Shown: positions 1-7,336, counted from the stretch's first letter. The stretch is DNA of 34,283 nucleotides from Streptomyces tauricus (GCF_014650955.1 NZ_BMVY01000054.1:1-34283); one strand, 5' to 3'. Numbers and translations are program-made. The notes: a model not told the origin generated them from the sequence alone.

Positions 1-14
1 CTACAAGATCCCGT

Positions 15-509
15 TCACCGAGCCCTTGACGTCACCATCGGGCCCTTAACTTCGTGGCATTGATCGATCGACCGCTGGTGCTCACGTACGGCATGCACGT
101 CGTAGCGGGTGAAATCGCCGGCGATACAAATCAGGCGCGGGCCGCTCCACAGGATCTGGGACGCGGCCGTCGCCCCGAGCCGGTCGCGGACCAGGCGCTC
201 GAACTCGGCCCGGTGGTCCATCAGCCACGCCAGGGAGAACAGGCCCTGATTGATGACGCCTGCGTCGACACCACGCTTGTACTCCACGACGACCGGCGAG
301 CCGTTCTCATCCAGCCCGAGCGAGTCGATCCGGCCCCCGTGCACCGGCCCCGTGCCGTACTCGCTCGCCAGGAACCGCACCCCCAGCAGCGTCTCCATGT
401 GCGCCTCGACGAGACCCTGCACATCCGCCTCGATCTCAGCAAGCCGCGGCATGATCTCGATCATGCCGCCATTCGTCGTATCCGCACGAAACAGCTTCAG
501 GTCCGACAC
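15..509 (-). pseudogene. 3'-truncated PD-(D/E)XK nuclease-like protein (NucS/DUF91-type)
   Basis: The 164-residue frame starts at a GTG (507-509) behind a strong AAGGGGGG ribosome site, so the 5' end looks intact. The segment around residues 60-78 (GRIDSLGLDENG...VVVEYKRG) carries the D-x(n)-E-x-K pattern of PD-(D/E)XK nucleases, with D62, E76 and K78. The stretches GVINQGLFSLAWLMDHRAEF and LICIAGDFTRYDVHAV match a conserved Streptomyces family of roughly 300 residues as I remember it. Similarity ends abruptly near residue 150 (HQRSID), and a short unrelated tail of about 14 residues runs into the stop. The C-terminal half therefore appears replaced or deleted, and the gene is probably non-functional. 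Exact family placement is from memory. Because the catalytic core is complete, a shortened active protein cannot be excluded. Confidence 0.6.
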
Positions 510-717
510 CTTCCCCCCTTGGCCCGGAGATCACCAACGCCGGGAAGGTGCAGGATTATTTCTGTGAGAGGCTTCGGAAGCGTAAAAGAGGCGTGAGACC
601 CTGCCTATGGCCCGGCCGAAGAGTATTTACCTCCCCCGGCCACCGGGAATCCGCGATTCCCCCATACGTCCCCCACGCCCCGGGGGACAGTGCCAGGGAG
701 CTGCGTTTACGCGGGTC

Positions 718-760
718 AAACCCGTAGCTCAGTGGATAGAGCAGGCGCCTTCTAAGCGCC
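718..760 (+). tRNA. 5' half of a tRNA-Arg(TCT) gene, truncated (non-functional remnant)
   Basis: The D arm (GTAGCTCAGTGGATAGAGC) is followed by a perfect five-pair anticodon arm (GGCGC / GCGCC) with the seven-base loop CTTCTAA, giving anticodon TCT (arginine, AGA codons). No variable loop, T arm or 3' acceptor strand follows, and the seven bases at the acceptor position are not matched downstream. It is therefore a half gene, most simply the relic of integration or deletion at a tRNA locus. A functional tRNA is very unlikely. Confidence 0.7.
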
Positions 761-769
761 TGCTCTATC
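735..769. repeat. perfect 14-bp inverted repeat folding back on the tRNA anticodon arm
   Basis: Bases 735-748 (GATAGAGCAGGCGC) are the exact reverse complement of 756-769 (GCGCCTGCTCTATC), around the seven-base anticodon loop CTTCTAA. Only the inner five pairs belong to the normal anticodon stem. The outer nine pairs copy part of the D arm in inverted form into the place where the variable loop and T arm should be. A fold-back (snap-back) synthesis event or a recombinase core site would both produce this. An intrinsic terminator is also possible in principle. Confidence 0.8.
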
Positions 770-932
770 TCGAACATCCAACATTGATACCTCGACTACC
801 GGACTGATACGGGAGATTCATCTCACGACAGTGGCAACTACAGCCACCATTCGGTCTGGCCGATTTCCTTATGCTGGTTCACCTTTCGTCGGCGGGACCA
901 CTCCCGGCTCAAGGCTCCTTCGACGGTGACCG

Positions 933-1157
933 ACAGTTCACCCCTGTGGGGTGGAGTCGATAGGTACATCACGTGGAGCCAAAGGAACTGTTCAGAGGAT
1001 CCTCGCGGGCGCGGGGTCGACTGCCGTTGATCAGCTGCTCGACCTGTTCGGCCTGCCGCGCGCGAGGCCGGAGGATCCCCGCGGGCGGGGTCGACTTCGG
1101 GTACGGCAACTGCTCCCGGATCACGGCCAGAGGATCCCCCGCGGACGCGGGGTCGAC
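933..1157 (-). CRISPR. short degenerate CRISPR array, type I-E-like repeats
   Basis: Three related 26-29 base units lie at 994-1021, 1070-1095 and 1129-1157. Each shares GAGGATCC, a GC palindrome and GGGGTCGAC. Read on the minus strand the best copy begins GTCGACCCCGCGTCCGCGG and ends GATCCTCT, the shape of actinobacterial type I-E repeats (CCCCGC...GCGGGG, then AT-containing tail). A fourth, diverged unit (about 16 of 29 bases) ends in GTCGAT at 961. Spacer lengths are 32, 48 and 33 bases, and 32-33 is typical of I-E. The array would be read from high to low coordinates with the most degenerate repeat last, as expected for an old array. No cas genes are in the window, so it is likely inactive. 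Confidence 0.55.
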
Positions 1158-1176
1158 TTCCTCACCTCGTGCACGC

Positions 1177-1495
1177 TCACCCGAGGTCCGGGCGGCGCGG
1201 GGCGAATGCGGCGAGCGCCGCCCGGAGCCAGGAGACCACGGCCGCGCCGCCGGGGCCGGCGGCCAACTCACTGAAAACGGGTGCCGGATAGCCCAGGATG
1301 TCGCCGGTGTCGTTGAGCAGGACGTGTGCGAGGTGGCGGTCGGCGCCGGGCAGGTTGGCGCGTACGGTGTGAAGGAACCGGCCGAAGCAAAGGGCGGCAA
1401 GCAGCAGCCCGGCGAAGCCCGTGCCTCACAGCCGCTCCACCGAGGCGGCAGCACAGATGATGACGTGCACCGCAAAGTCGTCACTTCGTAGCCGC
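1177..1495 (-). pseudogene. decayed reading frame of unknown family
   Basis: On the minus strand one frame reads ...DDFAVHVIICAAASVERL, hits an in-frame TGA (1426-1428), then continues for 82 codons (...HTVRANLPGADRHLAHVLL... to ...FAPRRPDLG) and stops at 1177-1179. Third codon positions are G/C throughout both halves, which suggests real coding ancestry, but there is no convincing start or ribosome site and the frame is broken. I do not recognise the family. It lies where the leader of the CRISPR-like array would be, on the same strand. Chance open frames are common at this GC content. Confidence 0.3.
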
Positions 1496-1866
1496 CGCTG
1501 TCGACTCCCGACAAAGGGCCGCGATGGCTACAGGTGACAGAACTCGGCACCACGGGACCGCACCTCACTTCGCGAAGCCCACACGGCTCAACGCCGGGAA
1601 TGCTTACCGGAAGGGGCCGAGGCAGCCCCGAGTGCGCCCGAGGAACTCAGCGACACGACTATCTGATTACATGTCAGTAGGGTCAGTACTGGGTCAGCAT
1701 TCGGTTTACCAAACGCTGCCACAGACAGCTGAACACGCGAAGCGTCGTACACCTTCGGGGCCCGTGGACCCAGCGTGATCGCTCACCCACGGCCATTCGC
1801 GTCACTGCGTCCAGGGCATCCCCGGGGCCATGACCCTGCCGACAGCAACTACAGCATTCGTACTGG
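1496..1866. other. intergenic stretch with no supported gene
   Basis: No frame here has convincing codon bias with a ribosome site. The only structure noted is a run of three heptamers GTCAGTA / GTCAGTA / GTCAGCA at 1673, 1682 and 1693. The gaps 510-717 and 770-932 are also without supported genes, apart from a small palindrome (GGGAATC-CGC-GATTCCC) at 645-661. Confidence 0.5.
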
Positions 1867-2832
1867 TCAGCGCATCCGTCCCCGCGCTTTCAGCGGCACA
1901 GCCGGCAGTTCCGGAGCAAGGAGCCGGTTCCCGTCGTAGCCCTTCACCTCACCGAATCTCGTTCCCGCCATCCAGTCCGAACGAGCCTGTGCGATATCCT
2001 CACTGGACCGTCCGATGAAGTTCCACCACATGACCAGTTCCTCCTCGAACGGCTCGCCGCCGAGGAGCATCAGGGCCGCGTCCGACTCGGCCCGCAGGGG
2101 GAGTTCGGTGCGGCCGCAGCCGAGGTAGAGCATCGAGCCGGGCAGCAGCGGTACGCCGTCCACGTGCGCCTCGCCGGACATGGACAGCACGGCGTACTCG
2201 AAGTCCGGCTCCAGCGGAAGGCGTACGTCCGCGCCCTGGGCGAGGGCCAGGTCCGCGCCGACGATCGGCGTGAACGTCGTGCCGGGCGAGGCGGCGCCGT
2301 CGACGCCGCCCAGGACGATCGTGGCCTTGAGACCGGGAGCCGTGACCACGGGCAGCTCGCTGTGGTGTTCGAAGCGCGGGTCGGTGTGGCGGTCGCCGTC
2401 CGGCAGAGCCACCCACAACTGCGCGCCGTGCAGGAAGCGGGCGTGCGACTTGGGGCTCTCCTCGGAGTGGCTGATGGCCCGGCCGGAGGTCATGAGGCCC
2501 AGTTCACGGGGGCGGATCGTCTGCAGGCTGCCCGTGGAGTCGCGGTGCAGCACCTCGCCCTCGTGCAGCCAGCTGACGGTCTGCAGGCCCATGTGCGGGT
2601 GCGGCGGGACCTGCATGCCGGGCTCTTCGGCGATGTCGTCGGGACCGTAGTGATCGACGAAGCACCAGGCGCCCACCATCCGCCGGCCCAGGTTGGGCAG
2701 CAGCCGCCGGACTTCGCTGGACTCGCCGAGCTTCACCCGGCGGGGGCTGAGGAGTTCGCGTACCGGCTCCGCCACCACGAAACCCCGGCCGCCGCACAGA
2801 GCGGGAACGGCCTCGCGATCAAGATTGCTCAT
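1867..2832 (-). CDS. pirin family protein
   Basis: A 321-residue bicupin protein. Pirins bind an iron atom through three histidines and one glutamate, and bacterial members are reported as quercetinases or as regulators of central metabolism; the substrate here cannot be told from sequence. The metal ligands are visible: H78 and H80 in VPPHPHMGLQTVSW, then H122 and E124 in RAISHSEES. The second cupin half (about residues 170-290) is more divergent, as usual. Start: ATG at 2832 is preferred to the in-frame TTG at 2841 because the residues before MSNLDREAV are not family-like; neither has a strong ribosome site. It is transcribed away from the TPR gene at 3017. Function is inferred from family only. 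Confidence 0.9.
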   Translation of the reverse strand: MSNLDREAVPALCGGRGFVVAEPVRELLSPRRVKLGESSEVRRLLPNLGRRMVGAWCFVDHYGPDDIAEEPGMQVPPHPHMGLQTVSWLHEGEVLHRDSTGSLQTIRPRELGLMTSGRAISHSEESPKSHARFLHGAQLWVALPDGDRHTDPRFEHHSELPVVTAPGLKATIVLGGVDGAASPGTTFTPIVGADLALAQGADVRLPLEPDFEYAVLSMSGEAHVDGVPLLPGSMLYLGCGRTELPLRAESDAALMLLGGEPFEEELVMWWNFIGRSSEDIAQARSDWMAGTRFGEVKGYDGNRLLAPELPAVPLKARGRMR

Positions 2833-2956
2833 GGCCCACAACCTAGCCCCGTGGAGGACCGCCCGTCATGCCGTCCCCCCGTCGGTCGGCAGCCGCTCGA
2901 CCGAGAACCGGCGTACGCGCCCCGGTGGGCCGGCGACGCACCACCGCACAGGTCGT

Positions 2957-2982
2957 GGAATATTCAACAACCCCGGGCGGTT
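2957..2982 (+). promoter_or_regulatory. SigR-type promoter upstream of the TPR gene
   Basis: GGAAT at 2957-2961, exactly 18 bases, then GTT at 2980-2982. This matches the published consensus for SigR, the sigma factor of the disulfide-stress response in Streptomyces (GGAAT-N18-GTT). Transcription would start near 2988-2992, leaving a leader of about 25-30 bases with ribosome site AGAGGAGG before the GTG at 3017. Confidence 0.75.
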
Positions 2983-3016
2983 CTGCCCGTCGAAGGAAAC
3001 AGAGGAGGTCACAGAC

Positions 3017-3364
3017 GTGGACACGACCTACTACGACCACGGGACGACCGCGGAGCGCTGGGAGCGCGCCCGGATGTTCTTCGACGCCAAGGACTACGCC
3101 GCCTCGGCGCGCGTTCTCGACGGACTGGTCGAGGAGGTGCCGCAGGAGACGGGCCCCCGCCTGCTGCTGGCCCGGGCGTACTACCACTCGGCGCAGCTGA
3201 GCCGGGCGGAGGCCGAGCTGCGCGTCCTCGTCGAGCGTGACCCCGTGGAGCACTACGCCCGCCTCATGCTCGGCCGGACGCTCCAGCGTCAGGGCCGCGA
3301 CGACGAGGCCGGTCCGCACCTGCGGCTCGCCTCCGCTCTCGCGGGGGACTTCGACTCGCTGTGA
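3017..3364 (+). CDS. small tetratricopeptide repeat (TPR) protein
   Basis: A 115-residue, almost wholly helical protein with about three TPR-like units: AERWERARMFFDAKDYAASA, GPRLLLARAYYHSAQLSRAE and EHYARLMLGRTLQRQGRDDE. TPR proteins are protein-protein scaffolds with no enzymatic activity of their own; the partner is unknown. There is no signal peptide or membrane segment, so it is cytoplasmic. GTG at 3017 is chosen because AGAGGAGG lies 8 bases upstream and the family-like sequence begins there; the frame is open further upstream but without coding character. An exact SigR-type promoter lies 35-60 bases upstream, so expression probably rises under thiol oxidation. That suggests a chaperone or adaptor role in the redox response, which is inference. 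Confidence 0.88.
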   Translation: MDTTYYDHGTTAERWERARMFFDAKDYAASARVLDGLVEEVPQETGPRLLLARAYYHSAQLSRAEAELRVLVERDPVEHYARLMLGRTLQRQGRDDEAGPHLRLASALAGDFDSL

Positions 3365-3390
3365 GGGCCGGGGGCCGTCGGGGGCGGGCA

Positions 3391-3444
3391 GGGCCGTGAT
3401 CGTCCGGCGGCGCGATACAGCGCCGTCGGGGGCGATCACGGCCC
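3391..3444. terminator. bidirectional hairpin terminator between convergent genes
   Basis: GGGCCGTGATCG (3391-3402) pairs perfectly with CGATCACGGCCC (3433-3444), with a smaller GC stem inside the loop. It sits between the stop codons of the TPR gene and the PepSY gene, which converge. There is no T-tract, as usual in Streptomyces. Confidence 0.7.
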
Positions 3445-3450
3445 GCGCCT

Positions 3451-4941
3451 CTACTTGGCGGTCTCCTTCTCGGCGTCCGTCTCCGGCTCCAGCTCGGCCT
3501 CCGTCTCGGCCTCCGTCTCCCGCACCGGCTCCTTGGCGGATCCCTTCGCGGGGGCGTACGTGCGTGTGCCTCGCCGGTAGGCGATCTCGCCCAGGATCAC
3601 GTCCACCACGATGAAGGCCGCCAGCGGGATGCCGAGCAGTGGCACGAAGTACCCGAGGACGGCGATGGTCGCCATCAGCGGGACGAGGATGTGCGCGGGC
3701 ACCTGCTGCCACGCCCCGCGTGGGATGGGACGGCCGAAGGACGAGGCGCGGCCCCGCTGCCACCACATGCGGTAGCCCCACAGGATCAGCAGGATCAGGC
3801 TCAGCGCGAGGGCCATCAGCACCAACTGGTTGACGATGCCGAAGAGCACACCGGTGTGCGCGTCGATGCCCCAACGGGTGAGCTTGGCCAGCACCGGGTA
3901 GTCCGCGAAGCGCACGGTGTCGGTGACCTCGCCGGTCGCCGGGTCGACCGCGACCGCGTCCTGCTTGGTGGGCCAACTGCGCTGAACCTGGCTGACCTTG
4001 TAGGCGGACGAGGCGTCGGCGGGCGGAACGATCTCCACCGGGTCGCCCAGACCCTCGGCACGCGCGGCGGCCAGCACCTTGTCGAGGCCGACACCGTGCT
4101 CGACGCCGCCCTCGGCCGAACCGGACTCGTGGCCCGAGTGCTCGCCGCCCCCGGCGGCCGACACCGACGGGGTCGCCTGGCGGAGCGAGGTGCGCAGTTC
4201 GTCGATGTTCGCTCCGGCGTACGTCGACCAGGTAAGGCCCGTCGCCGAGAGGAAGATGAAGCCGACCGCGGCCCAGACGCCGACCGAGCCGTGCAGACCG
4301 AGGGTGCGCCGACGCCCGCTGGTGCCGCGTATCTTCCGCTGCGTACGACGGCGGCCGAACCAGAGGACGAGGCCGCCGCCGGCGATCACCCACAGCCAGC
4401 TGGCGGCCAGTTCGCTGTAGAGGCGGCCGTCGTCGCCGAGCTTGAGGTTCGCGTGGAACTCGTCGATCCAGGTGCGCAGCGGCAGCGCACCGGTGGACCC
4501 GTACTGTTCGAGCGCGCCGCGCACCTCGGCGGTGTACGGGTCGACGAACACCGCGAGGGTGTGGGTCTCACCGATGCCGGAGACGCCGGACAGCATCACC
4601 CTGGTACTCGCGTCGTCCTCGGGCGAGGGACGTACCGCGGCGACCGTTCCCTCCGGGTGGGCCTTGCGCGCGGCGGCGACCTGCTCGGAGATCGGCAGCT
4701 TGTCGTCGCCGACCGGGACGGTCATCTCGTGCGAGTAGAGGATCTTCTCGGCCTGGAACGACGCCGCGTAGAGGAATCCGGTCGTGGCGGCGACCAGCAG
4801 GAACGGGGCGACGAGCACTCCGGCGTAGAAGTGCAGCCGCAGTACCAGCGGGCGCAGCGGCGCCCAGACGCCGCGTTTGGACGGGGCGGGGGTGGCGGAT
4901 CGCGGGGACTCGGCCGTCTCGGTCGTGGGAGCGGTGGACAT
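3451..4941 (-). CDS. PepSY domain integral membrane protein
   Basis: A 496-residue membrane protein of the PepSY-associated TM family (PiuB-like, often iron-regulated or linked to ferric reductase/siderophore functions). Hydrophobic segments lie near residues 35-60 (HFYAGVLVAPFLLVAATTGF), after ELAASWLW, at GVWAAVGFIFLSATGL, at NQLVLMALALSLILLILWGY, and a double segment near the C-terminus. Large outside-facing PepSY-type domains lie between segments 1-2 and 3-4. The second contains a Gly/His/Ser-rich insert (GGGEHSGHESGSAEGGVEHG) that might bind metal. The tail is highly acidic (Glu/Thr/Ala repeats). The ATG at 4939-4941 has a CGGAGAAG ribosome site; upstream in-frame codons lack membrane-protein character. 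Divergent from the deformylase gene. Function beyond the family is not established. Confidence 0.88.
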   Translation of the reverse strand: MSTAPTTETAESPRSATPAPSKRGVWAPLRPLVLRLHFYAGVLVAPFLLVAATTGFLYAASFQAEKILYSHEMTVPVGDDKLPISEQVAAARKAHPEGTVAAVRPSPEDDASTRVMLSGVSGIGETHTLAVFVDPYTAEVRGALEQYGSTGALPLRTWIDEFHANLKLGDDGRLYSELAASWLWVIAGGGLVLWFGRRRTQRKIRGTSGRRRTLGLHGSVGVWAAVGFIFLSATGLTWSTYAGANIDELRTSLRQATPSVSAAGGGEHSGHESGSAEGGVEHGVGLDKVLAAARAEGLGDPVEIVPPADASSAYKVSQVQRSWPTKQDAVAVDPATGEVTDTVRFADYPVLAKLTRWGIDAHTGVLFGIVNQLVLMALALSLILLILWGYRMWWQRGRASSFGRPIPRGAWQQVPAHILVPLMATIAVLGYFVPLLGIPLAAFIVVDVILGEIAYRRGTRTYAPAKGSAKEPVRETEAETEAELEPETDAEKETAK

Positions 4942-5117
4942 CGGCTGGCTTCTCCGGTCGGGCAGGGGACGACGGGGCCGTACTCGGCCGTTGCGGTGCA
5001 GTAGTCGGTGGGCGGGGCCGTCGAGTTCCCGGAGATTCCTGTGGCGTGGGTCACACGGTTGTGCGGGCGTCAGGGAGCCGCCTCGCACGCCGGACACCGG
5101 CTTGGCATGCTGGCGCG

Positions 5118-5759
5118 ATGGCATCATCCAGTGACCTCACGCCCCTCAGCGACCGAGTGGAGGAACTCCTCTCCCGTCCGGGCCCGTTGCCGATCGTCGC
5201 CGCCGGTGACCCCGTGCTGCGCGGTGCGGCCGAACCGTTCGACGGCCAGCTGGACCCCGCACTCCTGGCCCGCTTCGTGTCGGCCCTGCGCGAGACCATG
5301 CACGCGGCGCCGGGGGTCGGGGTGGCCGCGCCCCAGGTGGGCGTCCCCCTGCGTATCGCGGTGATCGAGGACCCGGCGCCCGTCCCGGACGAGATCCGCG
5401 AGGTACGCGGCCGGGTGCCGCTGCCGTTCCGGGTCCTGGTCAATCCGGTGTACGAGCCCGTGGGCACCGCGCGTGCCGCGTTCTTCGAGGGCTGTCTGAG
5501 CGTGCCGGGCTGGCAGGCGGTGGTGGCGAGGCCCGCCGAGGTGCGGCTCCTGGCGCAGGACGAGCACGGCGGTCCGGTGGACGAGGTGTTCACGGGCTGG
5601 CCGGCCCGGATCGTCCAGCACGAGACCGACCATCTGGACGGCACGCTCTATCTCGACCGCGCCGAACTGCGCTCGCTGTCGTCCAACGAGGCGATGGCGC
5701 GATGGTGGGCCCAGCCGACTCCGTCGGAGGCGGCGAAGGGGCTGGGCTTCCCTCTGTAG
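5118..5759 (+). CDS. def: peptide deformylase
   Basis: A 213-residue cytoplasmic metalloenzyme that removes the formyl group from the N-terminal methionine of nascent proteins. All three deformylase motifs are intact: GVGVAAPQ (residues 66-73), EGCLSVP (124-130, metal ligand C126) and HETDH (168-172, the HExxH helix with two metal histidines and catalytic E169). Length and the N-terminal extension match actinobacterial forms. The ATG at 5118 is followed by the family-typical N-terminus, but no good ribosome site precedes it, so a leaderless transcript or an earlier GTG (5046) is possible. Streptomyces usually has several def genes, so this one may be an accessory copy. It ends just before a strong hairpin shared with the convergent oxidoreductase gene. 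Confidence 0.96.
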   Translation: MASSSDLTPLSDRVEELLSRPGPLPIVAAGDPVLRGAAEPFDGQLDPALLARFVSALRETMHAAPGVGVAAPQVGVPLRIAVIEDPAPVPDEIREVRGRVPLPFRVLVNPVYEPVGTARAAFFEGCLSVPGWQAVVARPAEVRLLAQDEHGGPVDEVFTGWPARIVQHETDHLDGTLYLDRAELRSLSSNEAMARWWAQPTPSEAAKGLGFPL

Positions 5760-5819
5760 TCCGGTCGCTCCGTAGTCCGGTAGCTCCGTGGTCCGCTCGT
5801 TTGGTGGTCCGGTACTCCG

Positions 5820-5862
5820 GTGGTCCGGGCCGCTTCCCGGCCGGGGAGGCGGCCCGGACCAC
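5820..5862. terminator. bidirectional hairpin terminator
   Basis: GTGGTCCGGGCCGC (5820-5833) pairs perfectly with GCGGCCCGGACCAC (5849-5862) around a 15-base loop. It lies between the convergent stop codons of def and the disulfide oxidoreductase. Flanking sequence (5761-5900) is filled with short CCGGT/TCCGG/GGTCC reiterations. Confidence 0.75.
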
Positions 5863-5899
5863 TTCCCCGGCCGGACCGGGCCACTCCGGTCGGACCGGG

Positions 5900-7336
5900 C
5901 TACTTGCTGTCGCGGTACGCCTCCAGCAGCCTCAGCCACACCTCGCTGACCGTCGGGTAGGACGGGACCGCGTGCCACAGCCGGTTGACCGGGACCTCGC
6001 CGGCGACCGCGATCGTGGCGGAGTGGATCAGCTCTCCGACGCCGGGGCCGACGAAGGTGACACCGCGCAGGGTCTCGGTGTCCAGGTCGACGACCATCCG
6101 GGCCCGCCCGCGGTAGCCGTCGGCGTACAGGCCCGCGCCGGAGACCGTGGAGAGGTCGACGTCGACCGCCTGGACGCGGTGGCCCGCCTGCTCGGCCTCG
6201 GCGAGGGAGAGACCCACGGCGGCGGCCTCCGGGTCGGTGAAGACGACCTGGGGGACGGCGGCCTGGTCGGCCGTCGCGGAGTGCGCCCCCCACGGGTCGG
6301 TCTCCAGCAGCGGCACACCGGCCGCCCGCGCGGCGATGGCGGCACCCGCGATCCTGGCCTGGTACTTGCCCTGGTGGGTGAGCAGGGCGCGGTGGTTGAC
6401 GTCGCCGACCCCGTACAGCCAGTCGCTGCCCGTGACCCGGAGGCTGTCGTCGACCTCCAGCCAGGAGCCGGGCGTCAGGCCGACCGTCTCCAGGCCGACG
6501 TCGTCGGTGCGCGGGGCACGCCCGGTGGCGAAGAGGATCTCGTCGGCCTCGATGCGGTCACCGGCGGAGGTGGTGACGACGACCGTCCCGCCCTCCCGTG
6601 TCACCGCCTCGACCGAGACGCCGGTGCGCACGTCCGCGCCCGCCTCGGTGAGCGCCTCGGCGACCAGTTCGCCGGCGAAGGGCTCCATGCGGGGCAGCAG
6701 GCCCTTGCCGCGGATGAGGACCGTGACCTGGGAGCCGAGGGCCTGCCAGGCGGTGGCCATCTCCACGCCGACGACTCCGCCGCCGACGACGACGAGGCGG
6801 CCCGGGACGGCCTGCGCGCTGGTGGCCTCACGGCTGGTCCAGGGCTTGACGTCGGCGAGTCCCGGCAGGTCGGGCAGTACGGCCCGGGTGCCGGTGCTGA
6901 CCGCCACGGCGTGCCGGGCCGTCAGGACGTGCCGTTCCCCGTCGGGGCCCTCGACCGTGACCCGGCGCGGCCCGTCGAGCCTGCCGTGGCCTCGGTAGAG
7001 GTCGACGCCGACGCCTTCCAGCCACTGGACCTGGCCGTCGTCCTTCCAGTTCGAGGTGAAGTAGTCGCGGTGGGCGAGGACCGCCGCCGCGTCGAGGGGA
7101 CCTTGTACGGCCTGACTCAGGCCGGGGACCTTGCGGGCGTCGGCGCGGGCGATCACCGGGCGCAGCAGGGCCTTGCTGGGCATGCAGGCCCAGTACGAGC
7201 ACTCGCCGCCGACCAGTTCACTCTCGACGATCGCGGCGGAGAGGCCTGCCGCGCGGGCGCGGTCGGCGACGTTCTCCCCCACGGGCCCGGCCCCTAGCAC
7301 CACGACGTCGTACACGTTGGTTTCCGTTTCCGTCAT
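5900..7336 (-). CDS. NAD(P)/FAD-dependent pyridine nucleotide-disulfide oxidoreductase
   Basis: A 478-residue flavoprotein of the dihydrolipoamide dehydrogenase / glutathione reductase / mercuric reductase superfamily. The FAD motif GAGPVGE (15-21) is followed by the redox-active pair in GGECSYWACMPSKAL (C46, C51, spacing CxxxxC). A second dinucleotide motif VVVGGGVVGVEMA binds NAD(P)H, and the C-terminal dimerisation domain ends in SYPTVSEVW. In lipoamide dehydrogenase that last motif is HPTxSE, whose histidine is the catalytic base; here it is Tyr (Y460) with E465 kept. Mercuric-reductase-like relatives also lack this His, so the substrate is probably not lipoamide. The start is ATG 7334-7336; upstream in-frame residues are not family-like. 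Divergent from thioredoxin, which could be its partner (inference). Confidence 0.92.
   Translation of the reverse strand: MTETETNVYDVVVLGAGPVGENVADRARAAGLSAAIVESELVGGECSYWACMPSKALLRPVIARADARKVPGLSQAVQGPLDAAAVLAHRDYFTSNWKDDGQVQWLEGVGVDLYRGHGRLDGPRRVTVEGPDGERHVLTARHAVAVSTGTRAVLPDLPGLADVKPWTSREATSAQAVPGRLVVVGGGVVGVEMATAWQALGSQVTVLIRGKGLLPRMEPFAGELVAEALTEAGADVRTGVSVEAVTREGGTVVVTTSAGDRIEADEILFATGRAPRTDDVGLETVGLTPGSWLEVDDSLRVTGSDWLYGVGDVNHRALLTHQGKYQARIAGAAIAARAAGVPLLETDPWGAHSATADQAAVPQVVFTDPEAAAVGLSLAEAEQAGHRVQAVDVDLSTVSGAGLYADGYRGRARMVVDLDTETLRGVTFVGPGVGELIHSATIAVAGEVPVNRLWHAVPSYPTVSEVWLRLLEAYRDSK

Noticed and set aside
54..596. 180-codon plus-strand frame opposite the truncated nuclease gene
   Set aside because: It is the antisense shadow of the nuclease-like gene; Arg/His/Pro-rich with no motif.
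1524..1778. 84-codon plus-strand open frame in the eroded region
   Set aside because: No ribosome site, no family-like sequence and weak codon bias; treated as non-coding.
5035..5039. GGAAT on the minus strand upstream of the PepSY gene, as a SigR promoter
   Set aside because: No GTT lies 17-19 bases downstream of it on that strand; the corresponding bases are CCC.
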